Below are positions 50,634 through 59,192 of a stretch of DNA of 64,000 nt, one piece after another. The position numbers were made by a program, and so were the translations under genes. The stretch spans positions 98,062 to 162,061 of the forward strand of contig JBCBGF010000008.1 of NCBI GenBank assembly GCA_038526915.1, given 5' to 3'. Source of the stretch: JBCBGF01 sp038526915. Lineage in GTDB: Bacteria; Pseudomonadota; Alphaproteobacteria; Rhodobacterales; Rhodobacteraceae. The first letter of the stretch is position 1; each line of letters begins with the position of its first letter. The notes under the pieces are model-generated. The model saw nothing but the letters and a program-made list of their open reading frames with translations, ran no database searches and was not told where the DNA came from.

Positions 50634-50743
50634 CGGCGCGGGTTTTGCGCACGGCCCAGTGGCGTGCAGCGCTTGCCATTGCCAGACCCGCGGCCCCAAG
50701 GTGCGGCAGACCACTCCGGCCACCCGCACAAAGGAAACGCACG

Positions 50744-51337
50744 ATGGACGACGCCAAATTCTTTCATGTCGGCGAACGCAACGACGACCTGCCCGCCCCA
50801 TCCCAATTCACGCCCAAACCCTTCAAAAAAGCTGCCCCGCCCGAACCGCTGGAGTTCGAGGTGGTGTTGACCGCGGAAGCCACGGAAAAGCAGCGCAAGA
50901 CCGGCGTCGTGCAGGTCAACATCCCGGGTTTTTCCTCGGTCCGGCTCTACTGCGATGAACAGACACCCATCGGCGACGACACCGCCCCACCGCCCCTGGC
51001 GTTCATGTGCGCAGGGATCGGCTTTTGCCTGATGACCCACCTGACCGACATCTACACCGCCCGCAACATCCGCATCAAATCGATGAAGCTGGAACAAAAG
51101 GTGGGCTTTAAGACGAACCTGTCGAACATGCGCCAGTTGGGGCACACGACCGATGGCACGACGGAACACATCGAAACCCACGTGCTGATCGACAGCGATG
51201 AGCCGGAAGAGAAGATCCGCGCGTTGATGGCCGAGGCCGAAGGCGCCTGCATGGCCCACTTCGCCCTCCGCAACCCGATCCCCTGGCGGTCGCGGCTGGT
51301 GCATAACGGCAAAGAGATTGCGGCGGGCAGCGGGTAA
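50744..51337 (+). CDS. OsmC family protein
   Basis: A 197-residue protein of the OsmC/Ohr fold. Characteristic parts are the central helix FMCAGIGFCLMTHLTDIYTA, which places two cysteines seven residues apart, ITHKIKSMKLEQKVGF-like strand (RIKSMKLEQKVGF), and THVLIDSDEPEEKIRALMAE. Family members reduce organic peroxides with such cysteines; the spacing here differs from Ohr, so peroxidase activity is uncertain. The ATG is preceded by GGAAACGC. Confidence 0.8.
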   Translation: MDDAKFFHVGERNDDLPAPSQFTPKPFKKAAPPEPLEFEVVLTAEATEKQRKTGVVQVNIPGFSSVRLYCDEQTPIGDDTAPPPLAFMCAGIGFCLMTHLTDIYTARNIRIKSMKLEQKVGFKTNLSNMRQLGHTTDGTTEHIETHVLIDSDEPEEKIRALMAEAEGACMAHFALRNPIPWRSRLVHNGKEIAAGSG

Positions 51338-51344
51338 GGAGTGC

Positions 51345-51692
51345 TCAGGTCTCCAACAGGCGCTGCAACACATGCGTCTTGTGATCCTGACCGCCGAAGA
51401 AGACAGCCAACACTGTGACGACCTGTGCGGCGTCGTCCGCGCGAAAGTACAGAATGGCCCGATCTTTCGTCACCCACCTCAGGCCATCCATCACCTCGGG
51501 CCAAAGCGTGCCCTGGTGCGGCGCGGCACCCAGCGCGTCTATCGCATCCTCGATCTGTCCTAATCTCAGGGCCGCGCGCTCAAACGCCTCGGGCGGGGGA
51601 TCGCCCAGATCGACATAGGCCTGGAAGAGGTGGTCTATTATGCGCTCAAGATCGTCGCGGACGGCGAGTGACCGCCTGACCTCATAGCCCAT
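51345..51692 (-). CDS. parE: ParE-type toxin
   Basis: A 115-residue RelE/ParE superfamily protein: YEVRRSLAVRDDLERIIDHL, RLGQIEDAIDALG, LWPEVMDGLRWVTKDRAILYFRAD (motif named) and VVTVLAVFFGGQDHKTHVLQRL fit the toxin fold, in which a central arginine strand and a late F/Y are typical. ParE toxins poison gyrase; some relatives cleave mRNA. Its start overlaps the ParD-type gene. It is convergent with the OsmC-like gene. Confidence 0.85.
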   Translation of the reverse strand: MGYEVRRSLAVRDDLERIIDHLFQAYVDLGDPPPEAFERAALRLGQIEDAIDALGAAPHQGTLWPEVMDGLRWVTKDRAILYFRADDAAQVVTVLAVFFGGQDHKTHVLQRLLET

Positions 51693-51951
51693 GCCGGGTG
51701 CGTTTGCGGGCGATCAAGTCTTCGGTGGCCGCGCGCGCGGAGGCGCTGTCTTCAACCGGCGCATTGGCGCGATCCTCAAAAAACGCCCGCAAGGCGGCCA
51801 ATTCCGCCTCCTCACGCTCGGTCTGTGCGCGCAAAAGCTCCAGCCCCTGCTGCACCACCGCGCTGGCGCTGGCAAAGCGCCCCTCTTCGACAAGCGCGCG
51901 CACAAAAGCGTCCTGCTGTTCGGACATGGAGACGGAGGATTTCACAGACAT
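51682..51951 (-). CDS. parD: ParD-type antitoxin
   Basis: An 89-residue antitoxin with an N-terminal ribbon-helix-helix (SVKSSVSMSEQQDAFVRALV, EGRFASASAVVQQGLELL) and an acidic C-terminal tail that would wrap the toxin. The start ATG lies at the edge of a palindrome that is probably its own operator; an in-frame ATG five codons upstream is at the other edge. Overlaps parE by 11 bases, as usual for such pairs. Confidence 0.85.
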   Translation of the reverse strand: MSVKSSVSMSEQQDAFVRALVEEGRFASASAVVQQGLELLRAQTEREEAELAALRAFFEDRANAPVEDSASARAATEDLIARKRTRHGL

Positions 51952-51966
51952 GCTACTGAGTAGCAT
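51950..51966. promoter_or_regulatory. palindrome covering the parD start
   Basis: ATGCTAC-TGA-GTAGCAT, seven-base perfect arms, spans the parD start codon. Toxin-antitoxin pairs of this class repress themselves at such sites, so this is a likely ParD operator. Confidence 0.65.
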
Positions 51967-52002
51967 ATTTGGATCGGGCGAGCAATGGATCGGTGGGGAT
52001 GC

Positions 52003-52111
52003 CCCCTCTCCTCCGAGGGGAGAGGGGATACCGTCGTAAGCTGAGAGGTGGACCATCGTTCTGACGCGACAGGTCCCCTCTCCCCTCGGGGAGAGGGTTA
52101 GGGAGAGGGGG
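52003..52111. repeat. pair of CT-rich palindromic repeats
   Basis: Two hairpins of the same family as those around the DUF559 gene: CCCCTCTCC...GGAGAGGGG at 52003-52027 and CCCTCTCCCC-TC-GGGGAGAGGG at 52076-52097, the latter followed by the tail TTAGGGAGAGGGGG. They lie between parD and pntB, and the second may act as the pntB transcript terminator. Confidence 0.65.
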
Positions 52112-52112
52112 T

Positions 52113-53633
52113 TTACCCTTCGATCTTCGGCAGCAGGCTGTCCACCGACGCCTTCGCATCGCCATAGAACATCCGCGTGTTGTCCTTGTAGAAGAGCGGG
52201 TTTTCGATCCCCGAATACCCCGTGCCCTGTCCGCGCTTGGACACAAACACCTGCTTGGCCTTCCACACCTCCAGAACCGGCATCCCCGCGATGGGGCTGT
52301 TCGGATCGTCCTGTGCGGCGGGGTTCACGATGTCATTGGACCCGATCACGATCACCACATCGGTGTCCGGGAAATCGTCGTTGATCTCGTCCATCTCCAG
52401 CACGATGTCGTAAGGCACCTTCGCCTCGGCCAGAAGCACGTTCATATGCCCCGGCAGACGGCCCGCGACGGGGTGGATCGCAAAGCGCACCTCCTTGCCC
52501 TGCCCGCGCAGCTTCCGCGTCAGCTCGCTGACCGATTGCTGCGCCTGGGCCACCGCCATGCCGTAGCCCGGCACGATGACGATGCTGTCGGCCTCGTTGA
52601 GCGCGGTCGCCACGCCGTCGGCATCAATGGCGACCTGCTCGCCTTCCACGGCCATCTGTTCGCCACCGCCGCCGCCGAAGCCACCGAGGATCACGCTCAC
52701 AAACGACCGGTTCATCGCCTTGCACATGATGTAGCTGAGGATCGCACCGGATGAGCCCACAAGCGCGCCCACCACGATCAACAGATCATTGCCGAGCGAG
52801 AAGCCAATCGCCGCCGCCGCCCAGCCCGAGTAGCTGTTCAGCATCGACACGACCACGGGCATGTCCGCCCCGCCGATCCCCATGATCAGGTGATAGCCGA
52901 TGAAAAGCGCCAGAAGCGTCAGCAGAACCAGCGTCCAGCTGCCCGCACCGCTCAGATACATGATCAGCAAGATAACCGACGCCGCAGCCGCAGCCGCGTT
53001 CAGCTTGTGGCCGCCGGGAAGCTGTTTCGCCCCGGTATCCACCTTGAACGGCAAGAGGCTCGAATTGCCCGCAAGCTTGGCATAGGCGATGACCGAACCG
53101 GTGAATGTCACCGCACCGATCCAGATGCCCAGCGCCAGTTCGACCCGCAGGATGGTGATCTCCACGCCCGTCTTCTTCGCCACCAATTGCCCAAAGGCCG
53201 ACAGCCCGTCGAACACCTCTTTCGGCAACCCGATGGCGACAAAGCGATCGTCGCCCGTCGCGCCCAGCGTGCCACCGTTCTCAACAAACAGCGCCGAGAC
53301 CACATTGATCATGATATCGGCGTTGAAGCCCACGAACACCGCCGCAAGTCCCACTAGCGAGTGCATGATCGCCACCAGTTCGGGCATCTGCGTCATCTCG
53401 ACCTTGGTGGCGAGCTGATAGCCCACCACCGCGCCAATCGCGATCAGCACAAGCGACAGGATCCAGAGCCCCTGGCCCGGTCCGATGAGCGTGGCCACGA
53501 CCGCGATAAACATGCCCGCGATGCCGTACCAGACCGCGCGTTTCGCGCTTTCCTGCCCCGACAGGCCGCCGAGCGACAGGATGAACAGAACCGCCGCGAC
53601 GACGTAAGCTGCTGTTGTAAATCCGAATTCCAT
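52113..53633 (-). CDS. pntB: NAD(P) transhydrogenase subunit beta
   Basis: Membrane partner of the proton-translocating transhydrogenase that makes NADPH from NADH. The 506-residue protein has about nine helices (TTAAYVVAAVLFILSLGGLS at the start) and a C-terminal NADP-binding domain with VIVPGYGMAVAQAQQSVSEL, VRFAIHPVAGRLPGHMNVLLAEAKVPYD (named) and the KRGQGTGYSGIENPLFY loop. It follows pntA after 15 bases. Confidence 0.97.
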   Translation of the reverse strand: MEFGFTTAAYVVAAVLFILSLGGLSGQESAKRAVWYGIAGMFIAVVATLIGPGQGLWILSLVLIAIGAVVGYQLATKVEMTQMPELVAIMHSLVGLAAVFVGFNADIMINVVSALFVENGGTLGATGDDRFVAIGLPKEVFDGLSAFGQLVAKKTGVEITILRVELALGIWIGAVTFTGSVIAYAKLAGNSSLLPFKVDTGAKQLPGGHKLNAAAAAASVILLIMYLSGAGSWTLVLLTLLALFIGYHLIMGIGGADMPVVVSMLNSYSGWAAAAIGFSLGNDLLIVVGALVGSSGAILSYIMCKAMNRSFVSVILGGFGGGGGEQMAVEGEQVAIDADGVATALNEADSIVIVPGYGMAVAQAQQSVSELTRKLRGQGKEVRFAIHPVAGRLPGHMNVLLAEAKVPYDIVLEMDEINDDFPDTDVVIVIGSNDIVNPAAQDDPNSPIAGMPVLEVWKAKQVFVSKRGQGTGYSGIENPLFYKDNTRMFYGDAKASVDSLLPKIEG

Positions 53634-53648
53634 TGTGCCCGCCCTCGC

Positions 53649-55232
53649 TTACGACTTTTGGAACATGGCGAGCATGCGCCGTGTCACGAGGAAACCCCCG
53701 AAGATATTGACCGCCGCCATCAGGATCCCGGCTGCGGCGAGTATGGTGATCAGCACCGAGGCCGAGCCCACCTGCATCAGCGCACCCAGGATGATGATCG
53801 ACGAGATTGCGTTGGTGACGGCCATGAGCGGCGTATGCAGCGAATGGCTCACCCCCCAGATCACCTGGAAGCCCACGAAGACCGCCAGCACGAACACGAT
53901 GAAGTGCTGCATGAAGCTCGCCGGTGCCACGAGGCCCACCGCCAGGATCAGCGCACCGCTCACACCCAGAAGGCCCACCTGCGTCATGGTCTGCTTGCGG
54001 AACGCCGCGGCCTCTGCCGCGCGTTTCTCCTCGGGCGTCAGCTCTTTCGGCGCTTCCTTCTTCGGTTGCGCCGCAATCGCCTGCACCTTGGGTGGCGGCG
54101 GCGGGAAAGTGATCTCGCCCTTAAATGTCGCTGTTGCCCCGCGGATCACGTCATCTTCCATATCATGGACGACCACCCCGTCTTTTTCGGGGGTCAGGTC
54201 GGTCATCATATGGCGGATGTTGGTGGAATAGAGCGTCGAGGATTGCGCGGCCATCCGGCTGGGGAAGTCGGTATAGCCTACGATGGTCACGCCATTGTCG
54301 CTAACGATCTTCTGATCCGGCACAGTCAATTCGCAGTTCCCACCGCGCTCAGCCGCCAGGTCCACGATGACCGAGCCGGACTTCATCGCCTCGACCATAT
54401 CCTTCGTCCACAAAACCGGCGCATCGCGGCCTGGGATCAGGGCGGTGGTGATGACGATGTCCATGTCGGGCGCCAGCTCGCGGAATTTCTCCAGCTGCTT
54501 TTCCCGGAACTCTGGCGAGGACGGGGCCGCATAGCCCCCCGTCGCCGCGCCATCCTGCGCGGCTTCCTCGAACTCCAGGAACACGAACTCCGCGCCCATG
54601 GATTCGATCTGTTCCGACACCTCTGGCCGCACATCGAAAGCATAGGTGATCGCGCCGAGAGACGTCGCCGTCCCAATCGCGGCGAGCCCCGCAACCCCGG
54701 CCCCCACCACAAGCACCTTCGCAGGCGGCACCTTACCGGCGGCCGTCACCTGACCCGTAAAGAACCGGCCGAAGTTGTTTCCTGCTTCGATAACAGCGCG
54801 GTAGCCCGCGATGTTCGCCATGGAGCTCAGCGCATCCATCTTCTGCGCGCGGGAAATCCGCGGCACCATATCCATCGCGATGACGTTGGCACCCTTGGAT
54901 TTGGCCAGCTCCATCAGCGCTTCGTTCTGACCGGGATAGAAGAACGAGATCAGCGTCTGGCCGTCGCGCAGCATCCCAGCCTCAGCCTCGCTGGGGGGGC
55001 GCACCTTGGCCACGATATCCGCCGCAGACCACAGGGCAGCAGCGCCATCCACCACCTCAACGCCCGCATCGCGATACGCCTGATCGGAAAAGCCCGCGGC
55101 CATCCCCGCCCCGGCCTCGATCACGCAGTCATAGCCAAGCTTTTGCAGCTGGCCCGCGCTGTCAGGCGTCATTGCGACACGCGCTTCACCCTCGAAGATT
55201 TCCTTCGGTGCACCGATCTTCACGTCTGACAT
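53649..55232 (-). CDS. pntA: NAD(P) transhydrogenase subunit alpha
   Basis: NAD-binding subunit of the transhydrogenase. The 527-residue E. coli-like form has the alanine-dehydrogenase-type domain (GAPKEIFEGEARVAMTPDSA, VLVVGAGVAGLAAIGTATSL), the catalytic RGGNCELT region, and a C-terminal block of hydrophobic helices (IILGALMQVGSASVLITILA). A Pro/Lys-rich linker (PPPPKVQAIAAQPKKEAPKE) joins them. Start ATG is the first in frame; the upstream gap has no clear regulatory motif. Confidence 0.96.
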   Translation of the reverse strand: MSDVKIGAPKEIFEGEARVAMTPDSAGQLQKLGYDCVIEAGAGMAAGFSDQAYRDAGVEVVDGAAALWSAADIVAKVRPPSEAEAGMLRDGQTLISFFYPGQNEALMELAKSKGANVIAMDMVPRISRAQKMDALSSMANIAGYRAVIEAGNNFGRFFTGQVTAAGKVPPAKVLVVGAGVAGLAAIGTATSLGAITYAFDVRPEVSEQIESMGAEFVFLEFEEAAQDGAATGGYAAPSSPEFREKQLEKFRELAPDMDIVITTALIPGRDAPVLWTKDMVEAMKSGSVIVDLAAERGGNCELTVPDQKIVSDNGVTIVGYTDFPSRMAAQSSTLYSTNIRHMMTDLTPEKDGVVVHDMEDDVIRGATATFKGEITFPPPPPKVQAIAAQPKKEAPKELTPEEKRAAEAAAFRKQTMTQVGLLGVSGALILAVGLVAPASFMQHFIVFVLAVFVGFQVIWGVSHSLHTPLMAVTNAISSIIILGALMQVGSASVLITILAAAGILMAAVNIFGGFLVTRRMLAMFQKS

Positions 55233-55341
55233 CCCCCGGTCTTGTGGTTCCCTTGGCCTGGCGATGGGTCACTGCAGGCCGCGTTCTCATATCGGGCGCA
55301 AGATTGTTTCACAAGCCGGTCATGTGCCTCGCGCGCTCAGG

Positions 55342-55791
55342 TCACACCCAGCGGCGCACCTTGTTCTCGTACCGCGCAAATTCGTGGCGAAATTTGCGGC
55401 GCAGGCGGTCTTCCTCCGCCAGGATGAAGCGCCGCTCGATCCACCAGACAAAGATCGGGATCAAGGGCAGCGACAAAACCGCATCCCAACGCAGGATCAG
55501 CCCCGTCAGGATCAGCGCATCAGCCAGATAGATCGGGTTGCGCGAGCGGGCGAAGATGCCCGAGGTGACCAGCGCGCTGGCCTCCATATGGGGGATCACG
55601 GTGGTCTTGTGGCGGCGAAACTCCAACGCGGCCATGAGGATCAGCAGGACACCCCCACCCACAAGCAGGCCCCCGGCCAGATCCGCCCAGCCCGCGCCGA
55701 AGGTCAGGCCCAACGGGTAGTGGTTGGCCTGGACCCAGGCGGCAGCGCAGAACAGCGCAAGCCAGACGGGCGGGATGTCGATCATCTTCAT
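55342..55791 (-). CDS. isoprenylcysteine methyltransferase-like membrane protein
   Basis: A 149-residue protein with three to four membrane helices (PPVWLALFCAAAWVQANHY, GLLVGGGVLLILMAALEF, LADALILTGLILRW) and the C-terminal signature TSGIFARSRNPIYLAD plus EEDRLRRKFRHEFARYENKV shared by ICMT/PEMT-type methyltransferases. It likely methylates a small or lipid substrate with SAM, but which one is open. The ATG of MKMIDIPP is preferred to an upstream proline-rich frame. Confidence 0.8.
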   Translation of the reverse strand: MKMIDIPPVWLALFCAAAWVQANHYPLGLTFGAGWADLAGGLLVGGGVLLILMAALEFRRHKTTVIPHMEASALVTSGIFARSRNPIYLADALILTGLILRWDAVLSLPLIPIFVWWIERRFILAEEDRLRRKFRHEFARYENKVRRWV

Positions 55792-55870
55792 GGGATGGGT
55801 GTAGGCGGGCGGGCCGCGCGGGGGAAGCGGGCAGCTTGCCACGTCTGTCGCCGCCCGCTACCCCCGCCCC

Positions 55871-57064
55871 ATGACCGACTTCACTGCCACCCGCGCGTTT
55901 TTCCACCTGCCAGAGGGCGTGACCTATCTCGACGGCAATTCCCTCGGCCCCATGGCCCGCGGCGTGCCCGAGCGGATGCAGGCCATGCTGACCGAGGAAT
56001 GGGCCGAGATGCTGATCACCGGCTGGAACCGCGCGGGCTGGATGGCAGCCCCCTCCCGGATCGGCGACCGGATCGCGCGGCTGATCGGGGCGGCGCCCGG
56101 AACGGTGGTGCTGGGCGACACGCCGTCGATCAAGGTCTACCAAGCGCTGGCGGCGGCTCTGGAGATGCGACCCAAACGCCGCGTGATCCTCAGCGATTCC
56201 GGGAACTTCCCCAGCGATCTTTATATAGCCGAAGGGCTGATCCGCACCCTGGGGCCCGACTACGAACTACGCGTGGTCGCCCCTGACGCCGTCGCAGAAG
56301 CACTGACCGAAGAGATCGCTGTTCTGATGCTGACCGAAGTCGACTACCGCACCGGCCGCCGCCACGACATGGCCGGGCTTACGCAAGCCGCCCATGCGGT
56401 GGACGCGCTGACGGTCTGGGACCTCGCCCATTCCGCCGGAGCCCTGCCCGTGGACCTGAGCGGGGTCGGCGCCGATTTCGCCGTCGGCTGCACCTACAAA
56501 TATCTGAATTCCGGCCCCGGCGGCCCCGCCTTCATCTATGTCGCCCCCGATCACGCCCAGACCGCCCGCCCCACGCTGTCGGGTTGGCTCGGTCACGACG
56601 CCCCCTTCGCCTTCGAGCCATCCTACCGCCCCGCACCTGGCATCGAGCGCATGCGGGTGGGCACGCCCCCGGTGATGCAGGTGGCCGCCCTCGACGCCGC
56701 CCTCGACGTCTGGGACATCGCCGACATCCACGACGTCCGCGCCCGCTCCATCGCCCTCTCCGAACGCTTCATCGCAGGCGTCGAGGCCCGCTGCCCATCC
56801 CTCACCCTCGCCTCCCCCCGCGACCCTGCGCGCCGCGGCAGCCAGGTGGGGTTCCACTACCCCGAGGGCTACGCGGTCATGCAAGCCCTCATCGCCCGCG
56901 GCGTGATCGGAGATTTCCGCGCGCCCGACATTCTGCGCTTCGGGATCACGCCGCTCTACCTGGGCGAGGCGGAGACCGACCGGGCGGTGGAGGTGCTGGC
57001 AGAGGTGCTGGACGGGCGGTTGTGGGACCGGGAGGCGTATCGGGTGCGGGCACGGGTGACGTAG
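55871..57064 (+). CDS. kynU: kynureninase
   Basis: PLP enzyme cleaving kynurenine to anthranilate and alanine. The 397-residue protein has TYLDGNSLGPMARGVPERM, SDSGNFPSDLYIAEGLI, VDALTVWDLAHSAGALPVDL, and the PLP lysine in FAVGCTYKYLNSGPGGPAFIYV (named). Arginine in PTLSGWLGHDAPFAFEPSYRP (named) fits substrate binding. No other tryptophan-pathway genes lie nearby. Confidence 0.93.
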   Translation: MTDFTATRAFFHLPEGVTYLDGNSLGPMARGVPERMQAMLTEEWAEMLITGWNRAGWMAAPSRIGDRIARLIGAAPGTVVLGDTPSIKVYQALAAALEMRPKRRVILSDSGNFPSDLYIAEGLIRTLGPDYELRVVAPDAVAEALTEEIAVLMLTEVDYRTGRRHDMAGLTQAAHAVDALTVWDLAHSAGALPVDLSGVGADFAVGCTYKYLNSGPGGPAFIYVAPDHAQTARPTLSGWLGHDAPFAFEPSYRPAPGIERMRVGTPPVMQVAALDAALDVWDIADIHDVRARSIALSERFIAGVEARCPSLTLASPRDPARRGSQVGFHYPEGYAVMQALIARGVIGDFRAPDILRFGITPLYLGEAETDRAVEVLAEVLDGRLWDREAYRVRARVT

Positions 57065-57093
57065 CCACCTGGTAGAACCGAAAGGCCGGTCAC

Positions 57094-57393
57094 CTACGGT
57101 GTCATGTCACCAGAACGCGAAACGCTTATGCTTTCGCCAGTGTAGATAGAGTCTCGCGGCACTGTTCGGCCCGTCGCTGCGAGGTTTGTCTCCGATATGT
57201 CGTACCCATCAATTCTATCTGCAAGTTTGCTGTCAGAGTAGACATCAACGGCATAGCCCCACGTGCCATCTTCACTTTGCGAAAGTCCGAGGATAACTCC
57301 AAAGCAACCTTCAATCTCAGAAGTGTCGCCGTCCACAGTGCATATGCGGACCACATCGAAGAAACGAAAGAGCGGGAGTTTGCTAGAAACCAT
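57094..57393 (-). CDS. Imm31-like small protein, orphan
   Basis: A 99-residue beta-rich protein whose pattern FFDVVRI, GCFGVILGLSQSEDGTWGYAV and ISETNLAATG resembles Imm31, an immunity protein of polymorphic toxin systems. No toxin gene is nearby, so either it is an orphan or the assignment is wrong. Lower GC content than its neighbours suggests acquisition. The ATG is the first of the frame; no clear ribosome site. Confidence 0.55.
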   Translation of the reverse strand: MVSSKLPLFRFFDVVRICTVDGDTSEIEGCFGVILGLSQSEDGTWGYAVDVYSDSKLADRIDGYDISETNLAATGRTVPRDSIYTGESISVSRSGDMTP

Positions 57394-58015
57394 AGATCAA
57401 GTCTAGCAAACGCGGGCGCTGTTGGCAGGCCCCTTCTCAAGCCCAAGGGAGCAGACTGCGCTAAGAACTACAGGCACTGCTGTTACATCGAAGTCTGCAC
57501 GAAGCGGAGAGGGCAGCCCTCGACCGCGGGTGGGGGCATAGCCCCCGCCGTCGTGCCGTAGGCACGCCTTTGGCGTGACGGGGGCGGTCGGGGGCTGCCC
57601 GGTGGTACCCACCGGGCGGGACGTTGAGCGAAGTCCCGCATCGTCTCACCGTACGCCCCAGTAGGGACGCGGAAACCATCATTCCCTAAAACCCCTCCCC
57701 GGTACCACGAGAGGGGCAAATGACCGCCCTGCGCATCAGACGAGGAACCGGTCCGGGGGCCAGCCAAAAGCCCCGACGCGACCGCCGGCTTTGCGGGGAA
57801 ACCCCTCGCACGCGACCAGGACCAATGCCCTCGGCAAAAGGGGGCGGCGCCGTCCCATCCACGTCCCAGACAATCGCAAACGATGCGACCCCGAGAGACA
57901 CGCCCCACGGCAGAGGCCACCGCCCCTGCCGCCAAATCCGCGCGCGCTCCCCGCGACGGAAATCGCGATGTCCCCCGTATCAACGCTCAGGGGCATCAAA
58001 AATGGGAGACGACCA
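57394..58015. other. 622-base stretch without a supported gene
   Basis: Holds the large palindromic repeat described separately, a hairpin GCGGGAC/GTCCCGC at 57616-57639, and about 370 bases where open frames exist on both strands but show arginine/serine-rich composition typical of GC-rich shadows. A few bases before 58016 (GGGAGACGACC) may be the ribosome site of the next gene. I see no RNA gene. Confidence 0.6.
57511..57616. repeat. two-hairpin repeat element, copy 1
   Basis: Outer arms GGGCAGCCCTCGACCGC and GCGGTCGGGGGCTGCCC (one mismatch) enclose GGTGGGGGCATAGCCCCCGCC and about 28 extra bases that make further small hairpins (GTGCC-GTA-GGCAC). The last CCC of the right arm begins a second hairpin, CCCGGTGG-TAC-CCACCGGG. 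Related copies at 58.34 and 63.92 kb. Confidence 0.75.
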
Positions 58016-58294
58016 ATGCACCGTATCATCCTGACGACGCTCGCGATTTCGCTGGGCTGTGCCGTCGCACCGGCCACCGCCGCGACCGGTGACCGGCTGG
58101 ACCGTATCGAAGACCGCATCGACCGGCGCGAATCCATCCGCGACGAACGCGTGGACCGGGGGCCCATCGATGTGATCGAAGACCGGCTCGACCGGCGGGA
58201 GTCGATCCGCGACCGCGCAGGCCTGGACGCACCGAGGCCCATTGACCGGCATGAGCGCCGCAAGATCTGGCGCTGGTGGCAGGCGGGGCACTAA
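58016..58294 (+). CDS. small secreted protein with EDRxDRRESIRD repeats
   Basis: A 92-residue protein with a clear signal peptide (MHRIILTTLAISLGCAVAPATA) and a highly charged mature part. The phrase EDRIDRRESIRDERVDRGP is repeated as EDRLDRRESIRDRAGLDAP, giving two units of about 20 residues rich in Asp/Arg/Glu, then a basic tail RHERRKIWRWWQAGH. Longer in-frame starts are not followed by a signal peptide. I do not recognise a family; function unknown. The charge pattern suggests a helical or extended periplasmic peptide. Confidence 0.65.
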   Translation: MHRIILTTLAISLGCAVAPATAATGDRLDRIEDRIDRRESIRDERVDRGPIDVIEDRLDRRESIRDRAGLDAPRPIDRHERRKIWRWWQAGH

Positions 58295-58336
58295 GTCAGC
58301 TCGGGTAGCAACCGCTGCGGTTGCGCTATGCTCAAA

Positions 58337-58414
58337 GGGCAGCCCGCGACCGCGGGTGGGGGCAGAGCCCCCGCCCATTGGGGCGGTCGGGGGCTGCCCG
58401 ACCTTTCGGTCGGG
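58337..58414. repeat. two-hairpin repeat element, copy 2
   Basis: Outer arms GGGCAGCCCGCGACCGC and GCGGTCGGGGGCTGCCC around a GGGGGCAGAGCCCCC centre, then a second hairpin CCCGACC-TTTC-GGTCGGG. Sits between convergent genes, where it can act as a two-way terminator. Confidence 0.75.
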
Positions 58415-58463
58415 CGATACAGCAATCAGACGTCCAGCACTCTTGTGGACGACCGATGTAACC

Positions 58464-59147
58464 CTACCCCAACCACCGATCATAATCGCTGACCAACAAA
58501 TGCGTCGGCGCCACATCTTCCTCGATCTCGGCAAACCGCCCGATGGGCTCGCGGAAGATGTTGTCGGTCACATCGTCATTCACCGTCGACACCTCCCCGA
58601 TCAACACATCGCCCCCCTCGCCCCAGAACGCATGCCAATCCCCGGGCATCAGCGTCACACTCTCCCCCGGCGCGAATTTCAGCACCTCGCCGGGGCCAAA
58701 CGCCCGCTCGATCCCGTCGCAGATCACCATGCCACCGCGATCCTCGGCAAAGTTCCCGTCATCGTCCGAGCCATAGAGCTCGATCGCCATCGTCGCCCCG
58801 CCACGATTGATGATATCCTCGGATTTGATCACATGGGTGTGCATCGGGCTGATCTGATCCTGGCGCGAGATCAACAGCTTTTCGGCATAAACCATCCCGC
58901 CCCCCCGCTGCAGATCGGCCAATGAGCCATTGCGCAAGGTAAACAAAAACAACCCCAGCCGATCAAAATCCCCCTGCCCGTAATCGGTGATATCCCAGCC
59001 CATCCGCGCCTCGACGATCCGCCGCGCATCGGTGCGGGCGCGAAATTCGTCCGGCGTCCAATAGGCAAAGGGCGGCAGGGTAAAGCCATGGTGGCGGATC
59101 AGATCATCGGCGGCGGCCATGATCTCGTTGATGGTGGAGCGTTTCAT
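58464..59147 (-). CDS. D-lyxose isomerase-like sugar isomerase
   Basis: A 227-residue cupin-fold protein of the D-lyxose/D-mannose isomerase type. The metal site is in QDQISPMHTHVIKSEDIINR with two histidines and a glutamate, the later histidine in LMPGDWHAFWGEGGDVLIGE. Start KRSTINEIMAAADDLIRHHG matches the family. It converts D-lyxose or D-mannose to the ketose; actual substrate unverified. Confidence 0.88.
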   Translation of the reverse strand: MKRSTINEIMAAADDLIRHHGFTLPPFAYWTPDEFRARTDARRIVEARMGWDITDYGQGDFDRLGLFLFTLRNGSLADLQRGGGMVYAEKLLISRQDQISPMHTHVIKSEDIINRGGATMAIELYGSDDDGNFAEDRGGMVICDGIERAFGPGEVLKFAPGESVTLMPGDWHAFWGEGGDVLIGEVSTVNDDVTDNIFREPIGRFAEIEEDVAPTHLLVSDYDRWLG

Positions 59148-59192
59148 AGCAAGGCCCGGTTCGTTTCCGTCGCCCGGACCCTACCCCTGCCC

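Noticed and set aside
52003..52111. Possible CRISPR array from repeated CT-rich units
   Set aside because: Only two palindromic units with no regular spacer; the same family flanks the DUF559 gene, so it is a dispersed palindrome.
53361..55229. 622-codon open frame on the plus strand
   Set aside because: Antisense of pntA and pntB, which are both intact and recognised; composition is that of a shadow frame.
57736..58263. 175-codon minus-strand frame over the secreted mini-protein
   Set aside because: Ser/Arg repeats mirror the EDRxDRRESIRD coding repeat; the plus-strand frame has a signal peptide and ribosome site.
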